Assembly (NCBI GenBank): GCA_019009955.1
Contig: CM032233.1
Coordinates: 84,421,001-84,485,000, forward strand
Source: Riptortus pedestris
Taxonomy: Eukaryota; Arthropoda; Insecta; Hemiptera; Alydidae
Length of the DNA stretch: 64,000 bases
Reading direction: 5' to 3'
This document shows, piece after piece, positions 1 to 11,799 of the stretch. The stretch's first letter is position 1. Each line of letters begins with the position of its first letter. A program made the position numbers and the translations under genes. A model generated the notes under the pieces. That model did not search any database. It saw only the letters and a program-made list of their open reading frames with translations, and was not told where the DNA came from.

Positions 1-38
<38 letters not shown>

Positions 39-304
39 GTTCTGTCTGTCTGTCTGTCCGTCTGTCCGTCTGTCCGTCCGTCCGTCCGTCCGTCCGTCCG
101 TCCGCCCGTCTGTCCGTCTGTCCGTCCGTTCGTCCGTCCGTCCGTCTGTCCGTCTGTCCGTCTGTCCGTCCGTCTGTCTCCCTCGGTCTCCGTCTGTCCG
201 TCCGTCCGTCCGTCCGTCCGTCCGTCCGTCTGTCCGTCCGTCTGTCCGTCCGTCCGTCCGTCCGTCTGTCCGTCCGTCCGTCTGTCTGTCGGTCTGTCTG
301 TCTG

Positions 305-363
<59 letters not shown>
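1..363. repeat. (TCTG)n/(TCCG)n then (TA)n microsatellite
   Basis: Tetranucleotide repeat of TCTG and TCCG units from the window edge to about 304, running into an imperfect (TA)n tract. The TA tract leads straight into P-family body, as it does in intact copies. The tetranucleotide part is cut by the window edge. Confidence 0.95.
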
Positions 364-847
364 GTCTGTTACCGCTCTAGTGGTCGCAATTTTTGTCTTA
401 TCGCTTCCAAACTTGATATATAATTGTTTCATACAAAAAAAAAAAAAATCAAGTTCAAGCTAAAATTGGACCAGGAGGAGGGGGAGGGGTTTAGAGGGGG
501 AGAATTTCGAAAATTCTTAATATCTCCGTTATTATGCGTCGGATCGAAAAATTGTATAAAACCAATCTTATTACAAATGTAATTTTCTATAAATGTTGTT
601 ATGTACATTTTTTCATAATCTTAATTGTTAACCGAGATATGTACATTTATTTGTTTTCCGCTTTCAGTACACCCCCACTCCGACTCATGTCATATAAACA
701 ATAAGCTGTTATATTATGAAGCACTTTATTTGAAGCCTAAATATGAAATATATTTCTCATTAAACATTTACTTTTTGAGATAAATGTAAATAAGTGACCC
801 ACGTGGGAAATCTGCTTAGTTAACGCAGCCCTTGCGTGACGGACTTT
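364..847 (-). mobile_element. P-family element, R orientation, palindrome end missing
   Basis: Begins just after the TA tract with the 'TGTCTGTTACCGCTCTAG' landmark. It runs through a G-rich run, 'GTCGGATCGAAAAATTGTAT' and 'TTAACCGAGATAT', and ends with GGGAAATCTGCTTAG, the small hairpin and GCGTGACGGACTTT. The middle of the body is shortened compared with the longest copies. No coding potential. Confidence 0.85.
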
Positions 848-896
848 CTTAGGAACAGAGAATATGTGGTGAGATCAGATCACAAATGTGGTATAC

Positions 897-918
897 CAGC
901 CCCTGCGTGACGGACTTT
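897..918 (-). mobile_element. Isolated P-family terminal fragment
   Basis: CCCCTGCGTGACGGACTTTT repeats the outer terminus about 70 bp after the previous element's end, preceded by GGTATACC. A similar lone terminus lies near 29490-29512, also after a GTTATACC-like sequence. This suggests a second truncated subtype. Confidence 0.6.
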
Positions 919-1214
919 TGTGACAATTTTTTTTGGAAGTGAGAGGTGTAAGATAGTTGAAGAGAAGCAGGATGTTGGAGTACATACTCTTGTACTTGAC
1001 ATACTGTCCCGCAGAACAGCTGCCTGCTACGCCTATTACCTTCAGTTGACGCCACTTCCTCCTAGCTGACATTTCGCCGTTAGTTCACGTTTTAAGACGT
1101 CGTTGTTATTTGCAAAAAAAAAAAATACTTTTATCAATTAAATATATGAGCTACGAACGCAAATTAACAAACGAATTCATTGATTGCAAGTAATGGAAAC
1201 GATGATTTGGATCA

Positions 1215-2276
1215 GAATCACAACGGAAAGCGTAAGAATTGTAAACAAACTGGTCAGCCAACCTCTTGGAGCGGAATAAATAGACAGAAATATTCTAAAT
1301 CGGAAAGAAAAATATAACATATTTTATAATGAATAAGAATACTTTCTATCTCAATCACTCAAATTTTAGTAATCCCAGAACAAAAGAAGAAGGGGGAGGG
1401 AGATCAACAGGAGGTATTTGCATGAATCTCGTATAATAAAGGTCCCTTGAAAACAATATATGGTATATTAGCTTCAAATAAAGTGGTTTATTATATAACA
1501 GACTATTGTTTATGTGACATGAGTAGAAGTGGGGTTTGCTGAAAGCTGAAAACTGAAAAGTGCAAATATAATCGGCTAATTTTCAAGATTGAGAATAAAT
1601 ACATATAACATATTTATAGTACATGTAATTTGCAATAAGAATGGCTCTTACCATTATTCGATCCGACGTCTTATTGCAAATTGAAGTTACTATAAATATT
1701 GTTGTACACAATATTCTCTATCTTGAATATTAACCGAGCTGTTGGCACTATTCAGTTTTCAACCTTCAGCAAACCCCCATTTCTACTAATATTACATAAA
1801 TAATGCTCTGTTATATAATAAACCACATTATTCGAAGCTTTAATTCCAATCATTGTTTTCATTGAACTTTTACTTTGTGAGATATACGCAAATACGTTCT
1901 GTTGATCCCCCTCCTTCAATTGTTCTTAGATTACTAAATGTTAATGATTGAGTTAAAAATGATCCTGAATCATTATACATTACAACACTAGAATTGATAA
2001 ATAGTTTTAAATAAAATTAATATGTTATATTCAGATATGTTTCAATAAATGTTTTTCTTTCCGGTCTATCTATCTATTCCGCACTATGAGGTTGGCCGGG
2101 CTGTTTACAATTCAGCCGTTTTTTGGTGTAGGATTATTAACTTGTAATTTGACTGAAGGATTTCTCATTAACGTTTGAATTTATTCGCTTAAAATTCACG
2201 GTAGTGTTACCAGTATGTAGATTTATCTACTGTAAACCTTCGAGTGGGAAATCTGCTTAGTTTACGCAGTCCCTGC
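1215..2276. mobile_element. Two P-family bodies in inverted orientation forming a long palindrome
   Basis: An F-oriented body (about 1215-1668) meets an R-oriented body (about 1669-2276) at 'GATCCGACG'. The right arm continues to GGGAAATCTGCTTAG and a damaged outer hairpin near 2276. The arms match over several hundred bases with many substitutions. The F arm lacks its outer end. Confidence 0.75.
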
Positions 2277-3179
2277 TATTAATTGAATTATTTTCAACAG
2301 GAAAAGGATTCACATCTAGATATTAAAACAGTCCTAAATAGAATATTTCAACATTCCGAGGCTAGTCGTTTTCCAATTATATGAGATACGTGCAAACGCG
2401 CAGACGTTACGCTGAAACTATTCAAAAAGGGCTCATATTGGGTCAAAACGGATTATTCTGAATACCGAAATTTTTCGCGACTACAATACTTTATTTACTT
2501 CGCACAAGAAATTAAATATAAAATGAAAAACAAAATGATATGGAATTATAGCTTAACATTTTGTTGACAAGTCTCTTTGAAAGGGTAGAAGAACAGTTTT
2601 ATTTTAATTAATATTAGCTATAACAAATATTAATCCTATATAGCCTATGGTTCTCATAATAAAGAAATGCTCAATCATTTTACACTTCCAATATTCAAGA
2701 AAAATCAATAGATCAGAGTTTAAAATATAAATTCCAAGAAAATGAAGAGGTCTTTCAGAGAATACAGGCTTACGACATTGAAAAATTTACAGTTAACATT
2801 GGTGATGTTAGTTTATGTTAATTTATAGCCGTGTCACAGGAACAGAATTTTATAAATGAATTTTATCTCAGTGACAAGGCATACGCTAAGTAAATCCGCC
2901 CACTCCCTTTACCTCAGTTTCATTAAAAGCTTTTTTAAAAATTACATCATTTCATTTTGAGGCAAGGTCTTTAATTCGAAGAGAGAAGAAAAACAAATTT
3001 CAAGCTTAATGCAATCAATTTCGTTAATTAAAGTTTGTGCAAACAACGAGTTTCAACAGCGACAAATGAGTCTTAGAGAGCCACTTATAATGTAATTTTA
3101 ACTGTTGTTATCAATTAAGTATAGAAATCCATTTTAATTTCTTTGAAATAGGGAATGGAAATCAGTAGTTTTTTTTTTT
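2277..3179. other. AT-rich spacer without recognised feature
   Basis: No coding signal, simple repeat or recognised element apart from short A/T runs. It could be old repeat decayed beyond recognition. Confidence 0.5.
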
Positions 3180-3575
3180 AGCAGATTTCCCTTGAGGTTG
3201 TACTCATTACGGAATTTTCGAATTTTTTCTTCAAATATCCATCGATCCTACCTAAGAGATGACGAAAATGAGGAACGTTCGAAACTGTATATATATATAT
3301 ATTTGCCTGTTACCGCTCTAGCGGTCGCAATTTTGGTTTAATCGTTACCAAACTCGATATTTAGTCGTTTTATGTAAAAAGACATATCACGTTTGTTAAC
3401 GGCTGAACTCGGACACGGGGGAGGGGTGGGGGTTTAGAGGGGAGAATTTTGAAAATTCGAAATATCTCCGCTACTATTCGTCGGATTGAAAAAGTGTATA
3501 GAATGGATTGCAGATTAAATGTACTGTAAATGTACACACACACACACACACACACACACACCCACATATATATAT

Positions 3576-3633
<58 letters not shown>

Positions 3634-4045
3634 CATTTATTCTCTATCTTGAATATTAACCGAGATATTTGCATTTTTCAGTTTTCAGCCTTCAGTAAAC
3701 CCCCACTTTTACTAGTGTTACATAAGCAATGATCTGTTATATAATAAAAGATATTAATAGAAGCCTAAATACCAAATATTGTTTTCATTGAACCTTTACT
3801 TTCTGAGATATATGCAAATACGTTCTGTTGAGCCCCCCCCCCTTCTTTTGTTTTTGGATTACTAAAATTTGAGTGATTGAAATAAAATTGATTCTGATTC
3901 ATTACAAATTACACCACTATCTTTTGTAAATTGTTTTCAATGAAATTAATTTGTTAAATTCAGATATATTTCATTAATTGTTTGTCTTTCCGGTCTATAT
4001 ATGCATCGCTCCGAGGTTGGCTTGCCTGTTTGTTTACAATTCAGT
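3180..4045 (-). mobile_element. P-family element, R orientation, outer hairpin end missing
   Basis: Starts AGCAGATTTCCCTTGAGG, a damaged end palindrome. It continues with the 'CCATCGATCCTACC' and 'GAGATGACGAAAATGAGG' landmarks, a short TA tract, then the full body with an inserted (CA)n(TA)n tract at about 3535-3627. It stops near 'TGTTTACAATTCAG' before the AGTCCG terminus. Apparent reading frames here are microsatellite translations. Confidence 0.85.
3535..3627. repeat. (CA)n(TA)n compound microsatellite
   Basis: About 28 bp of CA followed by TA repeats, inside the P body at a place where other copies read 'AAATATTGTTATATACATTT'. This is a secondary expansion, not the usual TA position of the family. 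Confidence 0.95.
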
Positions 4046-4212
4046 CTTGTATTGTACATTTACTGAGCGTAGATATCTGGCATAATGTTTACTTTCTCTA
4101 ATGCAGTTTTTCATGCTGATTACAAATCTGAAAACGGTTTTGCTCTATCACGTTAGGATTTTTTCTTAATGCAAACGTCGAATTTTCCCTAGTCTGTTGT
4201 AGCCAATTTATT

Positions 4213-4498
4213 TGGAAATTAATTATAAATATTGTGCATAAGTGCATTAGTGAGTACAGCTTGATGGGTAGCAACATGTCCCTCAAGATTCATCTCTTCG
4301 ACTCACATTTCGACTTCTTTCCGGAGAACCTAGGTTCTGTCAGTGATGAACGTTTTCATCAGGTCTTCTCGGTGTTGGAGTCACTCTATCAGGCTCGATG
4401 GAGTGGAGCAATGTTGGCAATGCTGGATGCTTCAGCACGACACCCCAAATGCTCAGCACAAACGCAAGTCTTCATCCAAGAAATTCAAACCAAAGTAA
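4213..4498 (+). pseudogene. Broken C-terminal fragment of an arthropod repeat-associated protein family (copy 1)
   Basis: Reading + strand, residues GSNMSLKIHLFDSHFDFFP followed by ENLGSVSDE, RFHQ and YQARWSGAMLA match a multicopy uncharacterised protein family that I recall mainly from arthropod genomes. Just after AMLA (about 4419) a short deletion shifts the frame. The adjacent frame continues CWMLQHDTPNAQHKRKSSSR and ends in a stop at 4496-4498, the family's usual basic C-terminus. Residues between SDE and RFHQ are also missing compared with what I remember. Only about the last 90 residues survive and the N-terminal bulk is absent. It lies between P-family copies. No biochemical function is known to me. 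Family assignment is by memory of the motif, not by search. Confidence 0.7.
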
Positions 4499-4870
4499 CT
4501 TTAAATCAAGGAACTTTATGTTATACCTATGTATTTTATTGTGTATTATACCTTAAACTAGATGATGCTATATAGTTTATGTTAATTAGTACTCTATTCA
4601 GCAATATGTGCTCTACTGTAACTCGTCTGCGAGTTTTAGCCTTGATACAATGTTAAACGTATATAAATGTTTAATGCCCAATATCTCAAAACCGGTGGGT
4701 GATAGAGACATGCGGTTTGCATATTTTTAATCAGCATGTCTCAATTGTCTTAAACCAAGTGTTAGATACCAAGATATCAGCCGAAAGTTATTTTCGTTTA
4801 TCAGTATAATTAAATCTTTACCGATGAACACATGAAACTACTTTACACTCAATAGTACAGACTAAATTTT
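4499..4870 (+). other. Probable 3' flank of pseudogene copy 1
   Basis: AT-rich sequence with 'ATATCTCAAAACCGGTGGG', following the pseudogene stop and ending where a P-family copy starts. It may be the old 3' untranslated part of the captured sequence. No independent evidence. Confidence 0.35.
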
Positions 4871-5457
4871 AGCATATTTCCCTTAAGGAAAATCAGCTAT
4901 TGAGGTCTTAATCACGACGCGTTTTTTGAAAAGTTTGGATATTTAATTTTTTTTTTGCGAAAAGATCTCCGTTATTGTACGTCTTATTGAAAAATTGCGT
5001 AGAACCGATATTATTTCAAATGTAATGTTCTATAAATATCGTTGTATACATGTATATTGTAAATCTCAATCACTCTAGTTATCCAAGAACAAATGACTGG
5101 GCGGGGGTTATTAGAACATAATTGCATGTATCTCGTCTAGATTTTTTGAACACAATATTTGGTATTTCAGCATAAAATAAGACGTTTCAAGATATGTTGG
5201 CTTATTCATAACGTGCCATGACGAAGGCAAATTAAAAAAATGCAAATATCTCGGTTAATATTTGAGATAGAGAAAGAATACATAGAGCAACATTTACAGG
5301 TAATTTAATTTGCAATAAAATTGGTTATGTACAATATACCAGTAATGGAGGTATCACAAATTTTCAAAATTCCCCCTCTTTTACTTCCGCTACTACTGGT
5401 CCGATTTCTACCATTAATGAACTTGACCTTTCTTCTTGCATAAAAATATTAATATGC

Positions 5458-5518
<61 letters not shown>

Positions 5519-5790
5519 CTGTTAACGCTCTAGCAGACGCAATTTTGTCTGATCTTTACCAAACTCCATATTTAATCGTTTTATATAAAAAGGAAGATAT
5601 ATATAATTTTGGATATATCCTGGGTAGAATAGGAGGACATTTGAAGTACCTTTCGAAAATCTCATCATGTATACAACCTCAATAGCTGCTCAATAGCTAA
5701 AAGTCGATGAGCAATAGTGGGGGATTACTGAAGGCTTTATGGTAATTTTTTTTAAAACGCGTACGAATAGCTGATTTCCCTCAATCGGCT
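4871..5790. mobile_element. Rearranged P-family block (R, then F, then R body and F end)
   Basis: R end palindrome and body (4871 to about 5065) switch to F body (about 5066-5456). Then come a (TA)n tract (5457-5513), an R-type 'CTGTTAACGCTCTAGC' body (5514 to about 5600) and an F-type end (CCTGGGTAGAATAGG, ACAACCTCAATAGCTG, up to about 5790). Breakpoints are approximate. It looks like several nested or inverted copies. Confidence 0.65.
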
Positions 5791-6489
5791 AAAATGTTAT
5801 GACTATATACAAAAAATGTTTGTAAAAGTAAAAATGTATAATCAGTTTTCTCTTATTAAGGTAGAAGAGATATATGCAAAAATGGCCAATTTATATGTTA
5901 AACTAAGAGGTCACTTTTCAGATTGAATTACTGTGCTGATTAGATTATGAGAATATTATTTTAATCTATTTTTGTGCTCAATAATATGAAAATACTCATT
6001 GGAATAAGATATGCAAATAAAAGTTAAAAAAAAGAAACTTACAAAAATAAATGTGTCACTTAGATACTAGACAAAAATAAATAGTACTACTGGGTTTTCT
6101 AATAAAACTAATATACGAGGTGAATAATTTATTTTTATTTGCATTAGGATATATTTCAAGTGTTTTATTGTGTTATGTTATTCGAGAAACCAGTATGCTA
6201 ACTATATTTCTCCCATTTTCATGTATGTTTATGAAAGCCATGTCCTGAATCGGTGTTGAGTAAGGCTCTTATTTATTATAATTAAAATGCTAAGTATTTT
6301 GCAATTTGCCTCCGGCGTTATTTATAAATGGCTATTTAAGGATTGAGTTTCTAAATAAAGTTCAGGAGTGAACAATCGGTGCCTTAGATGAGGGACAATA
6401 GCGTTTATGCAGAATGTTTCAGGTGTAGAAAAAAGTGCAATTGATTTTCACATGAAAAAATTACAAAAATACTTCATTCAAGGCGTTAA
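5791..6489. other. AT-rich spacer, nothing recognised
   Basis: Short A/T runs only. No coding potential or recognised repeat. Confidence 0.45.
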
Positions 6490-7076
6490 ATAAGCAAATT
6501 TCCCACTTGCGTCCTCTATTTGCAATTATCTAATCACGTAAAAGTTCAATGAGAACAATAATTGTTATTTAGGATTCAAATAAAGTGTTTCATAATATAA
6601 CAGCCTATTATGATATGGCATGAGTAGGAGTGGGGGTTTACTTAAGGCAGAAAACTAAAAATAAAAAATAAAAAAAAACGCAAATATATCGGTTAATACT
6701 AAAGATAATAAAAATGTACATAACAACATTTATAGAACATTATATTTGCAATAAAATCAGTTCTATATAAGTTTTCGGTCCGACGTATAATGACGGAGAT
6801 ATTAAGTATTTTCGAAATTCCTCCCCTCAAAACCTCTCCTTCCCCCAGTTATATTTCAGTTGTTAACGAACTTGATATTTCTTTTCGTATAAAACACTTA
6901 TATATCGAGTTTTAAACGATCAAACAAAAATTGTGATCGTTAGAGCGGTAGAGACAAAAATATATAAAACTTTTGTACAGAGACCTCATTTTCGTCAGCT
7001 ACTAGGTAGTTGGTCGATGGACATTTTAGAAAACATAATTTTCCTATAGAAAATCGCGTCATGATTACAACCTCTA
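6490..7076 (+). mobile_element. P-family element, F orientation, damaged ends
   Basis: Begins with a subterminal TAAGCAAATTTCCCACTTGCG variant. Body landmarks follow in order: GAGAACAATA, GGGGGTTTAC, CGCAAATAT, GTCCGACGTATAATGACGG, GTTAACGAACTTGATATT. The TA tract is almost absent, and the right part (GTCGATGGACATTTTAG, TCGCGTCATGATTACAACCTC) is diverged. It ends where pseudogene copy 2 begins. Confidence 0.75.
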
Positions 7077-7189
7077 TTTTTCGTGCAGAATTCAAAATAT
7101 AATTACATTTTGTCCGCATCATGCAGGAGTTTTTGTGTGATAATTCATATGAATTTTTATAATATCCTAAAAAATCCGTAACAAGCTAT

Positions 7190-8690
7190 CTAACTCAAAA
7201 TTATAACATACTGATTCTGACTTACCTAGAAAAGTGGTAGATATTGATTTTCTGGTATATTTTTGCATCTGGAAACGTCTCTCATTTTAGTCCAAACAGT
7301 AACAGAGCCAGCATATTGGAACTTCCATTTTTTCCTTGGTACCGTCTTCTCTTATCTAGATATTTGATGATGACAACGGCTCACCATGTTCATCTCTGAC
7401 AGCTCCAAGGTTTTCGGAGTGAAGAAGTCCAAGTGAGAGGTCCAAGAAGTGAATCTTTTTAAAGACATGTAGCATCCCATAGCTTTAAATAGAAAGCATA
7501 AGATCAGCCACTAAGGGGGGGGGTCCCCCCCACCCACGATTAGTTTTTTCTGCTTTATGGTTTCCCAAGAAAATTGCAACATAAACTTTTGAAAAACTAT
7601 ACCATGCTGCTCCTCTCCAGTGGATTTTAAAGTCCCTCGAAATGTTCATACAGCCATTAATGATCGGATTTGAGGTCCAATAAAAACTCCATCTTCCAAT
7701 TTAAGCATCACTGACTTTGGTAAATTTCGATTTTAAGTACAAGAATCCATCAGAAAAGTGTATCTCTGACTTTGGGGAATATCGATTTTAAGTACAAGAA
7801 TCCATCAGAAACCAATTGACGAAATTTTTCATGAACTTCTAACTTAAATATGCAATGGAGGTAAAAATATTTTTTTCAGGATTCACTAAAGGGACACATG
7901 CCACATTTTTCTGGCCAGGGATAAGAGACACACATTTTGGCCCATGACTTTTCTAACGTAGATGAGACTTCTTATCTCTGCTGTCCCACTCGCAACAAAA
8001 AACAGCAAAAATTTAGTGAACCCAATTCTGCAAACCAAGCAATAAAGCAATGACCTTTAAATCACACACAGATATTCCATTCATATTTTCCATATTTTAT
8101 TTTCTCAAAAATTAGTTTTCATATTTGGATATGTCTCTTTCATAAGCGGCATGCACCTACCGGTATTGAAGGAAAGTTCATTGCCAATATAGTGGTCTCC
8201 AGCACTGCCTTCAAACTTACTTTAGAGGACTCTATGAACAATCGCTCTCACCTTGGTCGGTGATAGATGCCCAAGAGTTTCCATAACTGAATCAAAATTA
8301 TTATTACAAAACTACAACACCCACATTCTTCATAGAAAGTATTCATTGAAAACACTATGGCGGGCTCTACGATAATCGTACTTATTCGACAATCTTTTTG
8401 GATTAAATTCCACCCTTTGAGTCTGGATTTTAAAACTTCAACTTGTAGTCTAGACAGATTTAAATTCCCGAATCAGGTCATTAAGGTCCTTGCTGATTGG
8501 GAAAGTATGGTTCTGATGAACATCTACTGGCTTCATTATGTAAGATCATTTTTATTTTCATCTGAATCAATTTTGTGTTTCCACTTAGGTCTCACAATCA
8601 GAGTTATCACTTAAGGTTGTCTATCTACATATACTGGTACGGGGAACTCTTCACTGTGTAAGACAGGTCTCAATGCAAGATTGCAAATTC
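7190..8690 (-). pseudogene. Decayed copy 2 of the arthropod repeat-associated protein family
   Basis: On the minus strand, pieces of one protein appear in N-to-C order in shifting frames: ISKDLNDLIREF (about 8480-8515), WNICVDLKVIAL, FCCEWDSRDK (about 7980), SLIPGQKNV with PLVNPEKN (about 7880-7940), GFLYLKSKF (7720-7760, and again at 7780-7810), GPQIRSLM, then SHLDFF, RYQGK and a basic tail near 7200. Stops and frameshifts are numerous. A local ~55-bp duplication (7711-7765 and 7766-7815) repeats the DGFLYLKSKF segment. The same C-terminal motifs occur in copy 1 at 4.2 kb. This copy is much longer, so the two are not a simple duplication. The N-terminal limit is uncertain. Function unknown. 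Confidence 0.7.
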
Positions 8691-9275
8691 GGAATTACTT
8701 AACTGTATATAATGTTTTATATGTGATTCCTTTAATATTTGTCAAACAAAAATAACAGTCAGTTGAATGATCCTTCGTTTCCTTCCAAATCATTGGAATA
8801 GAGCAAAAGGCATATGATGATGTACCATTTTTTCCACCCAGTCAGCAGTCTAACACAGCGACGAGAGCATGTATTTGGGGCCCAGCTCTTATCACAATCA
8901 CCAACAATGTACAAGCCAAAGTTAAAGTTGATAACACTTCTTTACAAGTGGGGTCAATATTTCCGCCTCTGAGACTTAGAAGGTCAGCTCACCCAACAAA
9001 ATATAAGTCAGAAATTAGCTGCAATTATTACACACTTTCCTGGCATGATGAAAAAAATAATCAACTGAAATACAACATGCACAACATACACCAAAATACA
9101 CTTCTAAACAGAAAGGAAGGCAATATTTCACTAGTGAAGCAGTGTCACAGGTCAGTCTCAAGTACTGACACATCACAATGCCAGACAGGTCAGAGCAAAT
9201 GTCTAAACATGAATGAACCTCAACAGTTTAGTTTTGTGGTGCATCCAGCGGTGATTATTGACAAATAATTTCAAT
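8691..9275. other. Unassigned stretch upstream of pseudogene copy 2
   Basis: Contains a ~106-codon open frame on the + strand (8948-9268) with no family resemblance. Base composition is less AT-biased than its surroundings. It could be further decayed N-terminal sequence of the pseudogene's parent element, but I see no supporting motif. Confidence 0.35.
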
Positions 9276-10122
9276 AAGAAACGTGCTTGAGTAAAATAGC
9301 TACATATGAGTGTAAAGGTTCCTATGAACTAAGAGGGACAAAGAAAACGCTAAAATCATAGTTTGAAAAGTAGCTTATCACAGGAAAAAACTGATTGCCT
9401 GAATGGAAAATTCTGACTACATAACTGAATTCAGGATGAAACAATGCACTAGAATCACTATTCAGATTCTTCTTGTGGAAAAAACCTTGTCGACCAGGTT
9501 TATCATTTCAAAGTCATCCTCCAACAATAATTTCTTATTATTCCTTTTAATTAAATAGTTCTGAGTTTAGGCTTTATATCTGTAGAATGCAGTAGTATAT
9601 ACTGGATATTCGTTCCATATTTATGTGTGGATCAGTTTTAGGAATCCGCCATCCCAAGGTAAAGACCCAATAAACACATCTTTACTATAATTATTTTTTA
9701 AAATATGTTATTGTTAAGAAAGATAGATTTCTCCTAGCCACGAGAAAATACAAAGCATGGCAAAGGCCCATTAATAAAACGTTCATTGGGAAGGCCATTA
9801 CTTAATGAGATTCACAGTTCTTGTATACAAGCTTGTAGTAAATAAGTTCCTTATTTATATTGTTATAAGTTCCGTGTTTTATATTCAATAAATTATGTAA
9901 GCATGTCCTTTTAGGAATTTAATAATGGAATTAAAATGTATTTTTATCCTTATATAAATATTCTTTTTATATCTGTTTCCTTCGTCGTTAATATGCATGT
10001 GCAATTGTGTTTACATTAATACACACAAAGTTCATACATTTTAAAGAGAATTATGTAATTTCCGGGTTATTTATGTTCCTTAACGATCAGAATTCGTTTA
10101 AAGTAATTGGGAAAAATGACGG

Positions 10123-10169
<47 letters not shown>

Positions 10170-10789
10170 AAAATTAACACATTTTTAATCATTCAACTTT
10201 AGGTAAACTTTTCATAGTCACTACATCTTCATGAATGAATGAAATAAGTTTGAAAACGATAGGGGAAACAGTTTTGATCACACGTTGTTTTGTCTAAAAC
10301 CTTAATCATTTTGTATAAAAAATAAAACATTATTTATGATTATTATTTAATAACTTCCACTTAAACATCATTTAAAAAAAAACATTCCCAATTACAAGTT
10401 GTTACACCGATATATCAGCCGGCTAATGAGATACAAAACGATACTTGTTTGGAAATTTACGAGATACGATGGTTCGGTGGTTTAGTTAACTGTTATCGTC
10501 ATGATCTAAATGGTAGGCCTTTTAGTTACAACCATTGTGTTCTTTCGTAAAATGCTCTTTACATGTTACTACAGCCACTGAAATCCATAAGATGTTTGAT
10601 GTCTTCAAAAACAGGATTATCTAGGCCACCCTCTTTCCCTATGACCAAGGCCCTTACATTCAAATTTATTTGTGATGATGTCGTTGTGCCTTATGGTATA
10701 GTCAAGAAGTTTCACCCTCCTTTTTTCCATGGCCTTGTTATGAATTTGGCTTTTACCTATCTTATTTAGAACTTCCACGTTGGATTTTT
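9276..10789. other. Low-repeat AT-rich stretch with one (TA)n tract
   Basis: A (TA)n tract lies at about 10126-10166. An open frame at 10563-10769 (+) is not recognised and has no flanking gene structure. No P-family, SINE or Helitron landmark seen. Confidence 0.5.
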
Positions 10790-11430
10790 AGAGATTTCCC
10801 TTAAGGAAAATCAGCTATTGAGGTCGTACTCATGACGCGATTTTCGAAATTTTTCTTCAAATGTCCATTATGTCTGTTACCACTCTAGCGGTCGCAATTA
10901 TTGTTTGATCGTTACCAAACTCGATATTTAGTCGTTTAAGGTAAAAAGAAAGCTCAAATTCGTTAATGGCTGAAATCAGACTAGGGATAGGGGGGTTATA
11001 GGCAGAGAATTTTGAAAATAAGAAAAATTGTATAGAACCAATCTTATTGAACATACTATAATTATTGTTATGTGAATTTATTCTCTATCTTGAATATTAA
11101 CCGAGATATTTCCATTTTTCAATTTTCCAACAACAAACCCCCACTTCTACTCATGTCACATAAACAATATTCTGCTATATAATGAACCACATTATTCGAA
11201 GCTTAAATATCAAATATTGTTTTGAAGAGACCTTTATTGTACGAGATACATGCAAATATGTTCTTGTGACTCCCCCCCCCCCCCTCCGTCTTAAATTCTT
11301 GGGCTACTAAAATTTGATTGATTGAGATAAAAATTATTCTGATTCATTATAAATGACAATACTAGATATAGTATATAGTTTTCAATAAAATTTATATGTT
11401 ATATTTTGATATATTTCAGTAATTTTTTAT
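10790..11430 (-). mobile_element. P-family element, R orientation, TA tract deleted
   Basis: Palindrome end AGATTTCCCTTAAGG, then CTATTGAGGTCGTACTCATG. The TA tract and the 'CGATCCTACC' block are missing: ACATGTCCATTAT joins straight to GTCTGTTACCACTCTAG. The rest of the body runs to about 11430 and the outer hairpin end is absent. Confidence 0.8.
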
Positions 11431-11799
11431 ATTTCGTTTGCTTTGTTTCTTCTCTACAAAACTTTTGTTTTATGTGAATTTACCTTGACTTTAAACTGAT
11501 GTAGTGCGGCCTTTAGGACGTGCAGCATTCTATTCATCTCTACATCGGACTTTGCCACCTGTGCACAGTTAATTACCTATATGGGGGAAAAATTGTATTA
11601 TGGGTTGTGCCTGTTAGGGCTTCTACCGCCAGTAAGATTAATATAATAAAAAAGGGAGCATAAACCACCGTCAGCAATAACTCTTTTTAATTAAAGAGGC
11701 ATGTTTCGGGCAGTGTCCCTGCCAACTTCCAGGCTAAATACTCCTTGTACCCGAAGAAGAGGGGAACATTCGCTCAATTCGCCCTCCTTCTTTCTTGTT
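11431..11799. other. Spacer, nothing recognised
   Basis: Mixed-composition sequence between two R copies. Contains CCCTGCCAACTTCC and similar moderately GC-rich pieces but no recognisable gene. Confidence 0.4.

Noticed and set aside
3370..3732. Open frames rich in IYIYIY and THTHTH (also 13067-13312, 18171-18431, 24009-24230, 41637-41825, 55729-56001, 58606-58953)
   Set aside because: Translations of TA and CA microsatellites within P elements, not genes.
8948..9268. 106-codon open frame on the + strand
   Set aside because: Unrecognised sequence next to a decayed element on the other strand; no supporting start context or motif.
10563..10769. 68-codon open frame in a low-repeat area
   Set aside because: No family resemblance, no splice or promoter context, and a length expected by chance.
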